Shown here piece after piece: positions 7,281 to 15,450 of a stretch of 20,277 nt of DNA (positions are counted from its first letter, which is position 1; each line of letters starts with the position of its first letter). The position numbers and the translations under genes were made by a program. This DNA comes from Bacillota bacterium. GTDB lineage: Bacteria > Bacillota > Clostridia > Saccharofermentanales > Fastidiosipilaceae. The notes under the pieces are model-generated. The model was not told the origin of the DNA and ran no database searches. It worked only from the letters and a program-made list of their open reading frames with translations. Where the stretch lies: positions 1 to 20,277 of the forward strand of contig JAEZYR010000011.1 of the NCBI GenBank assembly GCA_023442635.1, read 5' to 3'.

Positions 7281-7307
7281 TAGCACAGTAAAACAGGGTT
7301 TTCCCTT

Positions 7308-7316
7308 TGCTATAAT
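7308..7316 (+). promoter_or_regulatory. Extended -10 promoter of the hflK operon
   Basis: TGC directly precedes a perfect TATAAT (7311-7316), which is the TGn extended -10 form. No good -35 box is visible at 17-18 bases, and extended -10 promoters do not need one. It lies 30 bases before the GTG start and faces the five-gene + strand unit. Confidence 0.7.
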
Positions 7317-7345
7317 CCAAAAAAAGCTAGCTGTGAAGGGAGAGT

Positions 7346-8593
7346 GTGGCTTTGTCTAAGCTATCAATTTCAGAGCTCATACGTCATCTATTTAGAAGCC
7401 TGCACGAATTGGGAGAAGGCTTACACAAGTCTTCTAGCAAAAGGGAAGTAGGCAAGGATGCTGTCAGCACAGAGCAGCCTATTATTTTGGGTGAGACAAA
7501 ACCTGGCAAGAGAAAACTCGGATCGGGACTTAAACACGCGAAAAGAGTCACCTTGGCCATTATTGCTTTAGCTCTCCTTGTGTTGATTGCTAAGACCTCC
7601 TTTTATACAGTCAAGGAGTATGAGGAAGCTGTTGTCACGACTTTTGGGCGGTACACGCGCACAGTTGGTGCTGGCTTGCACATGAAGTGGCCTTGGCCCT
7701 TGCAATCACTTTGGGTTCTGCCGACTCGGCGCACCCAGAAGCTAGAACTAGGCTATGTCGATCGTTCTTCTGAGCATGCAGGAAGTGGCGATTACGCTTC
7801 TGTTCCAGAGGACAGTTTGATGATCACTGGCGATCTGAATGTTGTTTCTATAGATTTCTTTTTGGAATGGCGCATTTCCGATCCCAAAGTCTATTTATTT
7901 TCATCTGAAAATCCCAAGCTCGTTTTGCGTAATATGCTGATGAGCTCTGTGCGCTCCGTGGTGGGTATGCATGAAATTGATGAGGTCCTGACCACGGGTA
8001 AAGTCGCGATCCAAACAGAGGTCAAAGATATTCTGCGCGAAAAACTCAAGGAAACGGATATTGGCGTTCAAGTTGTGGATGTCAAAGTTAATGATTCAGA
8101 ACCGCCAACAGACGAAGTGGCGCGTGCTTTCAGAGCGGTGGAAAACGCTAAGCAACAGCGCGATACAGCTATCAATAATGCCAATCAGTATAAGAACTCC
8201 GTTGTACCCAAAGCGAAGGGGCAAGCAGACGCTATCGTGCAGCAGGCAGAGGGGCGTAAGCAAAGCCGCGAAAATGAAGCTTTGGGTGAACTGCAACGCT
8301 TCCAAGCTATTTACGAGCAGTACAGCCATTACCCCTTACTCACAAGAGAGCGCATGTATCTCGAAATGCTCGAAAAACGTCTGCCTGGTCTCAAAGTGAT
8401 CATTGATGATGCAGCTGGCGATACACAAAAATGGTTGGCTGTGGATGCCAGCACCCCTAAAACGCAAGCTCGCCCTTTTGAAGCGCTTTCTGATTCCACG
8501 CCGTCAAGTTCAGGGAGCAGCCACCAGACCCAAGTTGAGCAGAATGCTGGAACAGAGCCATCTGCTTCAACGAAGTCGGATAATGGACGTTGA
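7346..8593 (+). CDS. hflK: HflK-like band-7 membrane protein
   Basis: The 415-residue protein has a basic cytoplasmic N-terminus (1-66), one membrane helix (about 68-84) and a band-7/SPFH domain (about 88-290) with YTVKEYEEAVVTTFGRY at the membrane edge. A Glu/Ala/Lys-rich helix follows, then RERMYLEMLEKRLPGLKVIIDDAA as in HflK, and a Ser/Thr/Gln-rich tail. HflK pairs with HflC in a large membrane complex that restrains and organises the FtsH protease. The hflC gene follows directly, which supports the assignment. The start could be GTG 7346 or TTG 7352; the AAGGGAG at 7336-7342 is 3 bases from the first and 9 from the second, so 7352 may be the true start. The ftsH gene is not in the window. 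Confidence 0.92.
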   Translation: MALSKLSISELIRHLFRSLHELGEGLHKSSSKREVGKDAVSTEQPIILGETKPGKRKLGSGLKHAKRVTLAIIALALLVLIAKTSFYTVKEYEEAVVTTFGRYTRTVGAGLHMKWPWPLQSLWVLPTRRTQKLELGYVDRSSEHAGSGDYASVPEDSLMITGDLNVVSIDFFLEWRISDPKVYLFSSENPKLVLRNMLMSSVRSVVGMHEIDEVLTTGKVAIQTEVKDILREKLKETDIGVQVVDVKVNDSEPPTDEVARAFRAVENAKQQRDTAINNANQYKNSVVPKAKGQADAIVQQAEGRKQSRENEALGELQRFQAIYEQYSHYPLLTRERMYLEMLEKRLPGLKVIIDDAAGDTQKWLAVDASTPKTQARPFEALSDSTPSSSGSSHQTQVEQNAGTEPSASTKSDNGR

Positions 8594-8598
8594 GGAGG
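8593..8598 (+). promoter_or_regulatory. Ribosome binding site fixing the hflC start
   Basis: AGGAGG overlaps the hflK stop codon and lies 9 bases before the ATG at 8608. It excludes the in-frame TTG at 8590, which would place the site inside the coding region. Confidence 0.8.
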
Positions 8599-8607
8599 GG
8601 TGAAAAT

Positions 8608-9537
8608 ATGAAACGCTACCTGGGCATCATCATTGCAGCCGTTCTTTTGATCTTGCTTCTTGCACAAAGCTGTTTCTTTGCGCAAGAGGGCGAATATGTT
8701 TACATCACGCAATTTGGAGCTATTGTCCGCACGATCGAGACGCCAGGCCTCAAGTTCAAAATACCGTTTATCCAGCAAATCAACTATTTGCCCAAGCGGA
8801 TGCGCGTTTATGATCTGAACTCATCTGAGGTTTTGACCCAAGATAAAAAAGCCATGGTGGTTGACTCTTACTGTCTATGGCAAATCGATGATGCGACCAC
8901 CTTTGTGCGTAGCATCGGCAATCTGGCGGAAATGAACAAACGCATCGATGCTTCGGTTTACTCTGTCATCAAGAACTTAATGGGACAGATGAAGCAGGAC
9001 GAGATTATTTCGGACGATGAAAAAAGTCGAGATACTTTGAACGAAAAGATTACGGCGACAGTCCGTGACCAGCTTGAAAATTATGGTGTGGCTATCAAAG
9101 CCGTTGAGATCAGACGTTTTGATCTACCTGATGACAACCTGGAGGCCGTTTATCAGCGCATGATTTCGGAGCGTCAGCAGATGGCTGAAACCTACAAAGC
9201 CGATGGAGACTACCAGGCGAATATCATTCGCAATGCGAGCGACCGCGAGGTGGAAGTGATTTTGGGTGAGGCTAGAGCCAAGGCCGAAAAAATCAAGGGT
9301 GAGGCCGAGCAAGCTTACATTCGTGCACTAGCCGACGTTTATGGCAAGGCTGATCAGGCGGATTTTTATCTCTTTATGCGAGAACTTGAAATGCTCGAAA
9401 AGAGCTTACAAGGCAGTGATAAAACGTTATTACTAGGCAAAGATAGCCCGATCGCACGCATGCTTCGCGGTGAGAATATTCGCAGTGAAGACTTATTGGA
9501 GAGCCTCAAAAGCCTACAAGGAGAATCCAGTCGTTGA
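8608..9537 (+). CDS. hflC: HflC-like band-7 membrane protein
   Basis: The 309-residue protein starts with a membrane helix (about 4-25) and continues into a band-7 domain with EGEYVYITQFGAIVRTIETPGLKFKIPF, the classic HflC opening. Later come YGVAIKAVEIRRFDLP and a long Arg/Glu/Ala-rich helix (EARAKAEKIKGEAEQAYIRA). It is the partner of HflK in the FtsH-regulating complex. The ATG at 8608 lies 14 bases after the hflK stop. The stop overlaps the TTG start of the MATE gene (TTGA), so the two are translationally linked. The end LESLKSLQGESSR is polar. HflK/HflC are best known from Proteobacteria and less common in Bacillota, but both proteins look complete. Confidence 0.93.
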   Translation: MKRYLGIIIAAVLLILLLAQSCFFAQEGEYVYITQFGAIVRTIETPGLKFKIPFIQQINYLPKRMRVYDLNSSEVLTQDKKAMVVDSYCLWQIDDATTFVRSIGNLAEMNKRIDASVYSVIKNLMGQMKQDEIISDDEKSRDTLNEKITATVRDQLENYGVAIKAVEIRRFDLPDDNLEAVYQRMISERQQMAETYKADGDYQANIIRNASDREVEVILGEARAKAEKIKGEAEQAYIRALADVYGKADQADFYLFMRELEMLEKSLQGSDKTLLLGKDSPIARMLRGENIRSEDLLESLKSLQGESSR

Positions 9538-11072
9538 ACCTTAATTCCGTAGAGCGAACAGACCAGCGTTCCAACGACATGACGAGAGGAGAGCTGGCAT
9601 CTCGTCCCTTGCTTCTCTCTCGCCTTCCCCTCAAAAAGACACACCCTTCAGCTGTGCGTACGGCACCTGCCAAGCGGAACATTACGGAGGGTGTTATTTG
9701 GCGCCAGCTATTAGCCTTTGCTTTTCCTATCCTGCTATCGAATCTCTTGCAGCAGTTCTACAACACAGCTGACTTGCTCATCGTAGGGCGTTATGCAGGC
9801 AAAGCAGCCATGGCGGCAGTGGGCGCAACAGGTACATTGACGGGTCTTATCATCGGTCTTTTTGTGGGCTTGAGCACAGGCGCTTCTGTCGTATTGGCTC
9901 AGTACTATGGCGCTGAAGACGGCCGCATGATCTACAAGACTGTGCATACAGCCATCGCCTTAGCTTTGATAGCTGGTCTTATCCTGACAGCTCTCGGTAT
10001 TTTCGGAACGCCTTTTTTCCTACGCTGGATGAAGACGCCAGAGGACGCCTTAGCAGATGCCATTATTTACTTACAGATTTACTTCTCCGCTAGTATTCCA
10101 GGTGTCCTCTACAACTACGGATCGTCCCTGCTGAGAGCCGTGGGCGATTCGAGACGGCCACTTTATTTTTTGGCGGTGTCCGTGGTAACCAATATCATTC
10201 TCGACTTGCTCTTTGTGGCTGTCTTCCGATGGGGCGTTGTGGGTGCAGCTGTAGCGACAGGCCTTGCTCAGATTTTGGCTGCTTTTTTGACGATTCTCAG
10301 CCTGATGAAGGCCGACACTTCCTATCGTCTTTTCTGGCGCGAGCTTAGACTCGACCGTATGATTTTGAAAAGAATACTCCACATAGGTATCCCTTGTGGG
10401 ATCCAGGGTATGATGGTTTCTTTTTCAACGGTCATTATTCAGGCGCAAATCAACACTTTTGGCTCGGCTGCTACGGCTGGCGCAGCTGCTTCAGGTCGTA
10501 TTGACGGCTTTGTTTATATGCCCATGAATGCTTGTGGTCTGGCTGCTACGACCTTTACAGGGCAAAATCTGGGAGCAAAGAAAATCAGGCGCATTGAGGT
10601 TGGAGCCTATTTAAGCCTGATTATGGCCATGGGAACAGGTCTTGTTCTAGGTTCGATCTTGATGCATAGCCTACCTTTTTGGATTGGTCTATTTTCGAGC
10701 GAAGCCGACGTTCTTCATTATGGTGTGACCATGCTCTCTTATTTCACCTCATGGTACTGGCTCTTTGCTGTAGGTGAGGTGATGTCTGGGATCATCAGAG
10801 GAGCGGGTAGAGCTCAAGCTCCCATGCTGCTATCCCTCTTGTGGATGACTATTTTTAGGCTCTTTTGGTTGCTTGGCCTTATGCGTATATGGCCAAGTTA
10901 CGACTTGCTTTCAGCTTGTTATCCTGTTTCTTGGGGACTCATGGCTTTGAGCATCGCCTTATTCTTCTTCCTAGCACCGTGGATACCCAATCCCGCAGCA
11001 CAGGGTGAGGGATTAAGCGGAACTAAGCGCTGGGTTAGACTGGCAGAAGCGCGACAACTTTATCCAGAATGA
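9534..11072 (+). CDS. MATE-family multidrug/cation efflux protein
   Basis: The roughly 512-residue membrane protein has about 12 helices in two related halves. The first begins ITEGVIWRQLLAFAFPILLSNLLQQFYNTADLLIVGRYAG (from residue 50, described here in parts: FAFPILL, LQQFYNTAD, IVGRYAG), the standard MATE entry. The second begins near HIGIPCGIQGMM and contains ATTFTGQNLGAKK. MATE proteins expel drugs or metabolites using a Na+ or H+ gradient; the substrate here is unknown. The TTG at 9534 overlaps the hflC stop and has AAGGAGA 9 bases upstream, so it is the likely start. This gives an unusual N-terminal extension of about 49 polar residues before the first helix. An ATG at 9579 would shorten it but lacks a ribosome binding site. 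Confidence 0.92.
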   Translation: MNLNSVERTDQRSNDMTRGELASRPLLLSRLPLKKTHPSAVRTAPAKRNITEGVIWRQLLAFAFPILLSNLLQQFYNTADLLIVGRYAGKAAMAAVGATGTLTGLIIGLFVGLSTGASVVLAQYYGAEDGRMIYKTVHTAIALALIAGLILTALGIFGTPFFLRWMKTPEDALADAIIYLQIYFSASIPGVLYNYGSSLLRAVGDSRRPLYFLAVSVVTNIILDLLFVAVFRWGVVGAAVATGLAQILAAFLTILSLMKADTSYRLFWRELRLDRMILKRILHIGIPCGIQGMMVSFSTVIIQAQINTFGSAATAGAAASGRIDGFVYMPMNACGLAATTFTGQNLGAKKIRRIEVGAYLSLIMAMGTGLVLGSILMHSLPFWIGLFSSEADVLHYGVTMLSYFTSWYWLFAVGEVMSGIIRGAGRAQAPMLLSLLWMTIFRLFWLLGLMRIWPSYDLLSACYPVSWGLMALSIALFFFLAPWIPNPAAQGEGLSGTKRWVRLAEARQLYPE

Positions 11073-11120
11073 GAGCTAGCTTGTTAAGGCTTTATATCTT
11101 TACAAAGAAAGGTTAGACAA

Positions 11121-12749
11121 ATGAGCAATCCATGCACCCTGTGCTTAGCACAAAAACTCAATGCCCAAAAAGAGTGGCAAGATCAGTACTTGAGCTTGCC
11201 TTGTCGCAGTTTGAATCGTCACGGTCTGATTGCAGGTGCAACAGGTACGGGAAAAACGGTCAGTTTGAGGGTGCTGGCAGAAGCTGCTAGTGATGCGGGT
11301 ATCAATGTTTTTCTACCCGATATCAAGGGTGATCTATCAGGTCTAGGCTTGAGTGGAGGGGAAGATCCCAGCATTCAACAGCGCGCAGAGGCCTTGACGG
11401 ATGGCGTACAGTGGGCGCCAAAAGCTTTCCCTGTGCGTTTCTGGGATGTGTTTCAAAAAAGTGGTATACCTCTAAGAGCTTCTGTCAGCGAGTTTGGTCC
11501 CGTGCTTTTAGCTAGAGCGTTAGGTCTCAATGAAACCCAGGAAGCTGTACTCACCATTTGTTTTCAACTGGCAGATGATGAGTCTTGGCTTTTGTTGGAT
11601 TTGGAAGATCTCAGAGCTTTGCTTCATTACGTAAGTGAACATGCCAAAGAACTAGCTCCGCGCTATGGTCATATCGCCACGGCTTCAGTTGCTTCGATTC
11701 AGCGGCGACTGCTGCAGTTGGAGACGCAGGGTGGAGGTGAGTTTTTCACTGAGCCGGGTCTACAGATTGAAGACCTTCTTGTACAGAGCTCGGATGGACG
11801 AGGACTTATCAACGTATTAGACGCTAGACAGCTTTTTGCCCAGCCTTTGCTTTATTCGACCTTGCTGTTTTGGCTCCTGGCCAGCCTTTATGAACATTTA
11901 CCCGAGCAGGGCGACCAAGAAAAGCCAAAGATGCTATTCTTCTTCGATGAGGCTCATTTGCTCTTTACTGAACTGTCGCCAGCTCTTTTGCAGCGATTGG
12001 TACAGATGGTGCGCATGATCCGCTCAAAAGGGGTAGGCGTTTTCTTTGTTACACAGCACCCCAAAGATTTACCAGAAGATATTGCCGCTCAGTTAGGCCA
12101 CCGCATTCAGCATAGTTTAAGAGCCTTTACGCCAGCCGAATTGCGCGCAGTTCAAGCCGCAGCCGATTCTCTCCGCAGCAACCCCAACTTTGATACGCGA
12201 GAAGAAATTTTGCATCTGGCTACAGGTCAGGCCTTGCTATCGTATCTGCAAGAGGATGGCACCCCATCTGAAGTTGAACTTGTATCTATTCTACCTTGCT
12301 GCAGTGCCCTCATGCCGATGTCAGACGAAGAGCGCCTCAAACGCATCGTAGCCGACCCTCTTTATGATCGATATGCCGAACGGGTCAACCCCGAAAGTGC
12401 GCATGAAATTTTGAATGCACGTTGGCAGCAGAAAGCCGAAGAAGCGCAAGCTGAAGCCGATGAAAATGCCAGGCAGAAGGCCCAAAAGGAGCAAGAAGCA
12501 GAGCAGGCAAGGCAGGCTAAGCTGGCAGCAGCTCAGGCTCGTCAGGCGGCAGCAGAAGAGCGGCGAGAAGCAGCAGAGGCTAGACGCCAAGCACAAGAAC
12601 AGGCGAGGATAGAAAAAGAAAAAGCTAAGCAAGCTCAGAAACAGACAGAATGGCTGAGGCGCATGACGAATTCCGCCGTGTCAGCTGTCGGTCGAGAAGT
12701 TGGGCGCTCTATTATTCGGGGAATCTTGGGAACCTTTACGCGGCGGTGA
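11121..12749 (+). CDS. YjgR/DUF853-type HerA-like ATPase
   Basis: The 542-residue protein resembles the DUF853 (YjgR) branch of HerA/FtsK-like ATPases. Walker A GATGTGKT is at 39-46, preceded by the characteristic NRHGLIAG. DIKGDLSG is at 67-74, and Walker B MLFFFDEAH is at 271-279 (D276, E277). The sensor-like FFVTQHPKDLP is at 308-318. A long Glu/Gln/Ala/Arg/Lys-rich coiled coil covers about 432-512. The C-terminal VGREVGRSIIRGILGTF matches the family ending. A CTLC pair at residues 5-8 is not something I can assign. The role of the family is not well defined; related enzymes pump or translocate DNA. The ATG at 11121 follows GAAAGG. The stop overlaps the GTG of the next gene. Confidence 0.9.
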   Translation: MSNPCTLCLAQKLNAQKEWQDQYLSLPCRSLNRHGLIAGATGTGKTVSLRVLAEAASDAGINVFLPDIKGDLSGLGLSGGEDPSIQQRAEALTDGVQWAPKAFPVRFWDVFQKSGIPLRASVSEFGPVLLARALGLNETQEAVLTICFQLADDESWLLLDLEDLRALLHYVSEHAKELAPRYGHIATASVASIQRRLLQLETQGGGEFFTEPGLQIEDLLVQSSDGRGLINVLDARQLFAQPLLYSTLLFWLLASLYEHLPEQGDQEKPKMLFFFDEAHLLFTELSPALLQRLVQMVRMIRSKGVGVFFVTQHPKDLPEDIAAQLGHRIQHSLRAFTPAELRAVQAAADSLRSNPNFDTREEILHLATGQALLSYLQEDGTPSEVELVSILPCCSALMPMSDEERLKRIVADPLYDRYAERVNPESAHEILNARWQQKAEEAQAEADENARQKAQKEQEAEQARQAKLAAAQARQAAAEERREAAEARRQAQEQARIEKEKAKQAQKQTEWLRRMTNSAVSAVGREVGRSIIRGILGTFTRR

Positions 12750-13744
12750 GCATAGATTTTTGTCGGGACTGTCCGAGAGACTGTGGTGTCGACCGAAATA
12801 CGCAGACGGGCTTTTGCCAAGTTCCAGATGCGGTTTTACGAGTGGCTAAGGCCTGCCTCCATCCATGGGAAGAACCGCCCATCAGTGGCAGTCGTGGCCA
12901 TGCGGGAACAGTCTTTTTTAGCGGCTGTTCCTTAGGCTGTATCTACTGCCAAAATCGAGAAATTTCGCGTTCTCACAAAGGCTATAGCCTAAGTGAGGCA
13001 GGCTTCTTGAATTTAGCCTGGCGTTTTGTTGAGGCAAAGGCCACTTGTTTGGAGCTTGTGACACCCGACCACCTTACGCGGACCTTGTCAGCCTATTTGG
13101 CCAAACTCAAAGCCGAACATTACCCCTTGCCCATTGTCTGGAATGGCTCAGCTTATCAAAAGATGGAAGCGCTACAGCGCTTGGAAGGTCTGGTCGACAT
13201 ATATATGCCAGACCTCAAACATATCGATCCCAAAAGAGCTGAGCGCTACTTGCATGCCAAGGACTACCCACATATAGCTTGGCAAGCTCTAAAAGAAATG
13301 CACAGGCAGCTTAAGGCTGTGGATGGACGAGCTGTCGTATGGCGCTCTGTGGCTGGCGAGCGCCTATTAGCACGAGGCATACTGATCCGCCATCTGGTTT
13401 TGCCTGGGGGTTATTTTGAAGCCGCTCGCTTGATGCGCCAACTTGATGAAAGCTATGGGGAAGAAGTGCTTTTTAGTCTTCTGGGGCAGTATGAGCCAGC
13501 AGGGCTGGTTACCGAAAGCGCATATCCTGAACTCTTTCAGCCGCTAAATCCCAGAGCTTACCGCTATTTAGAATCTCTTTTGGCGACTATGCGATTTGAG
13601 GCTGCCTTTTCGCAGGCATTACCCTGTAGCCGAATTTTAGGCGAAAGAATAGAAGCAAGTCCCTATACGCCACGCTGGGATGGGGCAGGTGTTTTAGAAG
13701 ATGACTTGCCTGAGAAACTTTCTCTTCCACCAGGGGAAGCTTAG
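12746..13744 (+). CDS. PflX-type radical SAM protein (COG1313-like)
   Basis: The 332-residue protein carries the radical SAM cluster motif C61-x3-C65-x2-C68 (CSLGCIYCQN). An N-terminal Cys group (C6, C9, C13, C24) forms the CxxCPRxCGVDR...GFC opening typical of PflX-like proteins, followed by HPWEEPPISGSRG. Relatives resemble pyruvate formate-lyase activating enzymes, but their substrate is generally not established. Later landmarks are IYMPDLKHIDPKRA, LVLPGG and LLGQYEPA. The start GTG 12746 overlaps the previous stop as GTGA, pointing to coupled translation. A longer in-frame start at 12650 would add residues unlike the family and lies inside the upstream gene. It is the last gene of the hflK unit and precedes a strong terminator. 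Family confidence is good; function is not known. Confidence 0.9.
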   Translation: MSIDFCRDCPRDCGVDRNTQTGFCQVPDAVLRVAKACLHPWEEPPISGSRGHAGTVFFSGCSLGCIYCQNREISRSHKGYSLSEAGFLNLAWRFVEAKATCLELVTPDHLTRTLSAYLAKLKAEHYPLPIVWNGSAYQKMEALQRLEGLVDIYMPDLKHIDPKRAERYLHAKDYPHIAWQALKEMHRQLKAVDGRAVVWRSVAGERLLARGILIRHLVLPGGYFEAARLMRQLDESYGEEVLFSLLGQYEPAGLVTESAYPELFQPLNPRAYRYLESLLATMRFEAAFSQALPCSRILGERIEASPYTPRWDGAGVLEDDLPEKLSLPPGEA

Positions 13745-13786
13745 GGATTCTGGTAGAGCAGGCGTAACACCATACCTGCATTTATG

Positions 13787-13815
13787 AAAAGAGCCCAGCT
13801 CAGCTGGGCTCTTTT
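13787..13815. terminator. Strong bidirectional intrinsic terminator
   Basis: A nearly perfect palindrome has 12-bp arms (13787-13798 and 13804-13815) around a 5-base loop, with AAAA and TTTT ends. It ends the hflK-to-pflX unit on the + strand and the CorC-like gene on the - strand. Confidence 0.93.
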
Positions 13816-13835
13816 CTCACTATGAACGAAACAAG

Positions 13836-15287
13836 TCAAAGCGTGTCCTCTTCGTTTTCTTCTTCCTGGCTTGGAAGGAAGGTCAGGAGGACACGAGCAA
13901 TCCGTCGCTCGTCCATGGCCAGGACTTTGAAGTGATAACGTTTGGCATAGACGACTTCGGGCTGTTCGTTTTCTTCGGGAATACGATCGAGTTGATGCAA
14001 GACCAGACCAGCTACGGTATCGTAATCGACATCTTCATCTTCGAGTTTGAACTCTGGCAAGCTGCGCTCTAAGGTAGAAAGTTCACAGAGACCCTCGATG
14101 ATGTAGGAGCCATCCGCATTGCGGGTGATTTCAGCAGCTTCTTGGTCAAATTCGTCTCGGATATTGCCCACAATCTCTTCTAGGAGATCCTCCATGCTGA
14201 CGATGCCAGAAACCCCACCATATTCATCAATGACGATTGCCAAAGAAACATTGTCGACCTGCATTTCACGAAATAGTGTATCCACATGTTTGCTTTCGGG
14301 CGTAAAGTAGGGTTCTCGAATCAATTGACTCAAATTCCACTGAGAGCGATCCTCTCGAGCTACAAAAGCGAGCAGGTCTTTGACATTGAGAATACCCAAT
14401 ATGTTGTCAATGCTTTCCTCGTAGACTGGTAGACGCGTGTAGCCTTCCTCGATGGCAAGGTTCAGGGCTTCCTCGAGCGAAGCATGAATATCTAGTGCCG
14501 AGACATTGATGCGATGCGTCATGATTTCTGAAACTTCTTTGTCGTTAAACTCAAAGATATTTTGAATCATGGTGCTTTCGCTGACCAAAATATTGCCGCC
14601 CTTGTTGGAGGCGTCGACCAAAAGACGAATTTCTTCTTCGGTCATCACGCGATCGCTGTCTGTACCCTTTATGCCCAAAAGTTTCAGAATGGCTTTAGAC
14701 GAGAGGGTGAGTAGGGCTGTAAAAGGACGAACTAAACGGGCGAATAGCGCAATAGGGCGGAAGGTTCTTCTCGTAAAACGCTCAGGATTAGCTAGGCCAA
14801 TTTGCTTGGGAACCAGCTCTCCAATGACCAGAGAAAGATACGAGGTCAAAAAGGTCACGAGGATGAGAGAAAAGGTGTTCAGCCAAGGCAAACGTCCTTG
14901 AGGATCGAGCAAAAGAGCCAACCTGGAGGCAAAGCGTTCACCTGCGAAGGCTGACGATAGGAAGCCCGCAAAAGTAACACCGACCTGGATTGTGGATAAA
15001 AAACGAGCAGGCTCCTCAATGAAGCGCAAGATGCGACGAGAAAGCCGATTGCCTTCTTCCGCTTCTTTGCGAATTAGGGTGCTGTTCAAAGAGATGAAGG
15101 CCATCTCAGAGGCTGAGAAGAAGCCGTTCAGCAAAATAAGGATGAAAACGATGATGAGGTCTAGCCAAATGGAGCCACCACCACTTGCTTGGGTCTGTGT
15201 GGCGATGAGATAGTGGGCAGATGACTGGCTTAAGGGTTGATTAAAAATGTGGGTCAGGATAGGGCGACACCAATCCACTCCGTCCAA
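13836..15287 (-). CDS. CNNM/CorC-family (hemolysin-like) membrane transporter
   Basis: The 483-residue protein has the standard CNNM/CorC layout. An N-terminal DUF21 membrane domain (about 40-200) carries LLNGFFSASEMA at 52-63 and GELVPKQIGLA at 156-166. A pair of CBS domains (about 256-312 and 322-378) includes MTHRINVSALD and DEYGGVSGIVSMEDLLEEIVG. A CorC_HlyC domain (about 390-475) and an acidic tail follow. Relatives transport or sense Mg2+ or related cations, with CBS domains binding nucleotides; the old hemolysin label is misleading. The start is TTG 15287, with AGGAGG 9 bases upstream. The start codon lies at the loop of a small CGTCC-TTT-GGACG hairpin. A good promoter and a structured leader lie upstream, so the gene is probably transcribed alone. 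Confidence 0.92.
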   Translation of the reverse strand: MDGVDWCRPILTHIFNQPLSQSSAHYLIATQTQASGGGSIWLDLIIVFILILLNGFFSASEMAFISLNSTLIRKEAEEGNRLSRRILRFIEEPARFLSTIQVGVTFAGFLSSAFAGERFASRLALLLDPQGRLPWLNTFSLILVTFLTSYLSLVIGELVPKQIGLANPERFTRRTFRPIALFARLVRPFTALLTLSSKAILKLLGIKGTDSDRVMTEEEIRLLVDASNKGGNILVSESTMIQNIFEFNDKEVSEIMTHRINVSALDIHASLEEALNLAIEEGYTRLPVYEESIDNILGILNVKDLLAFVAREDRSQWNLSQLIREPYFTPESKHVDTLFREMQVDNVSLAIVIDEYGGVSGIVSMEDLLEEIVGNIRDEFDQEAAEITRNADGSYIIEGLCELSTLERSLPEFKLEDEDVDYDTVAGLVLHQLDRIPEENEQPEVVYAKRYHFKVLAMDERRIARVLLTFLPSQEEENEEDTL

Positions 15288-15310
15288 AGGACGATTCCTC
15301 CTCTACAAAA

Positions 15311-15393
15311 GGCCCATTGTTGCGTCTACAGGGGAGCTATAAGCTCAAAGCTGTGCCGGTGCGCCGGGCCCGAAAGACCCTAGTTCCTAGGGT
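15311..15393 (-). promoter_or_regulatory. Structured 5' leader of the CorC-like gene, candidate cis-regulatory RNA
   Basis: Between the likely transcription start (near 15407) and the ribosome binding site, the - strand can form several helices. One is ACCCTAG-GAA-CTAGGGT (15393-15377). A second is GAGCT-loop-AGCTC (15346-15334), extended by ACAG/CTGT (15354-15351 with 15331-15328). A closing helix joins GGCCC (15370-15366) to GGGCC (15315-15311), followed by TTTT and then AGGAGG. A closed multi-stem domain before a ribosome binding site is the layout of a riboswitch. I compared it by eye with the M-box and the yybP-ykoY element and found no convincing match. Confidence 0.45.
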
Positions 15394-15413
15394 GAAAAAG
15401 ATGCTGATTAAGT

Positions 15414-15442
15414 ATGATAACAGAGAAGACGCCCGAGAACAA
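15414..15442 (-). promoter_or_regulatory. Promoter of the CorC-like gene
   Basis: On the - strand, TTGTTC (15442-15437) and TATCAT (15419-15414) are exactly 17 bases apart. The -10 matches consensus at 5 of 6 positions. It starts 9 bases after the stop codon of the upstream ABC gene. I see no strong terminator for the ABC operon before it, so some read-through is possible. Confidence 0.65.
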
Positions 15443-15450
15443 TTCTTAAG

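Noticed and set aside
8329..8778. 149-codon open frame on the - strand across the hflK/hflC junction
   Set aside because: It lies opposite two clear genes and shows no recognisable motif or suitable start context.
12650..12745. Longer start for the PflX-type gene
   Set aside because: It lies within the end of the upstream ATPase gene, lacks a ribosome binding site, and the extra residues do not resemble the family.
15311..15407. M-box, yybP-ykoY or T-box element before the CorC-like gene
   Set aside because: Only short stretches resemble these elements; their conserved cores are absent.
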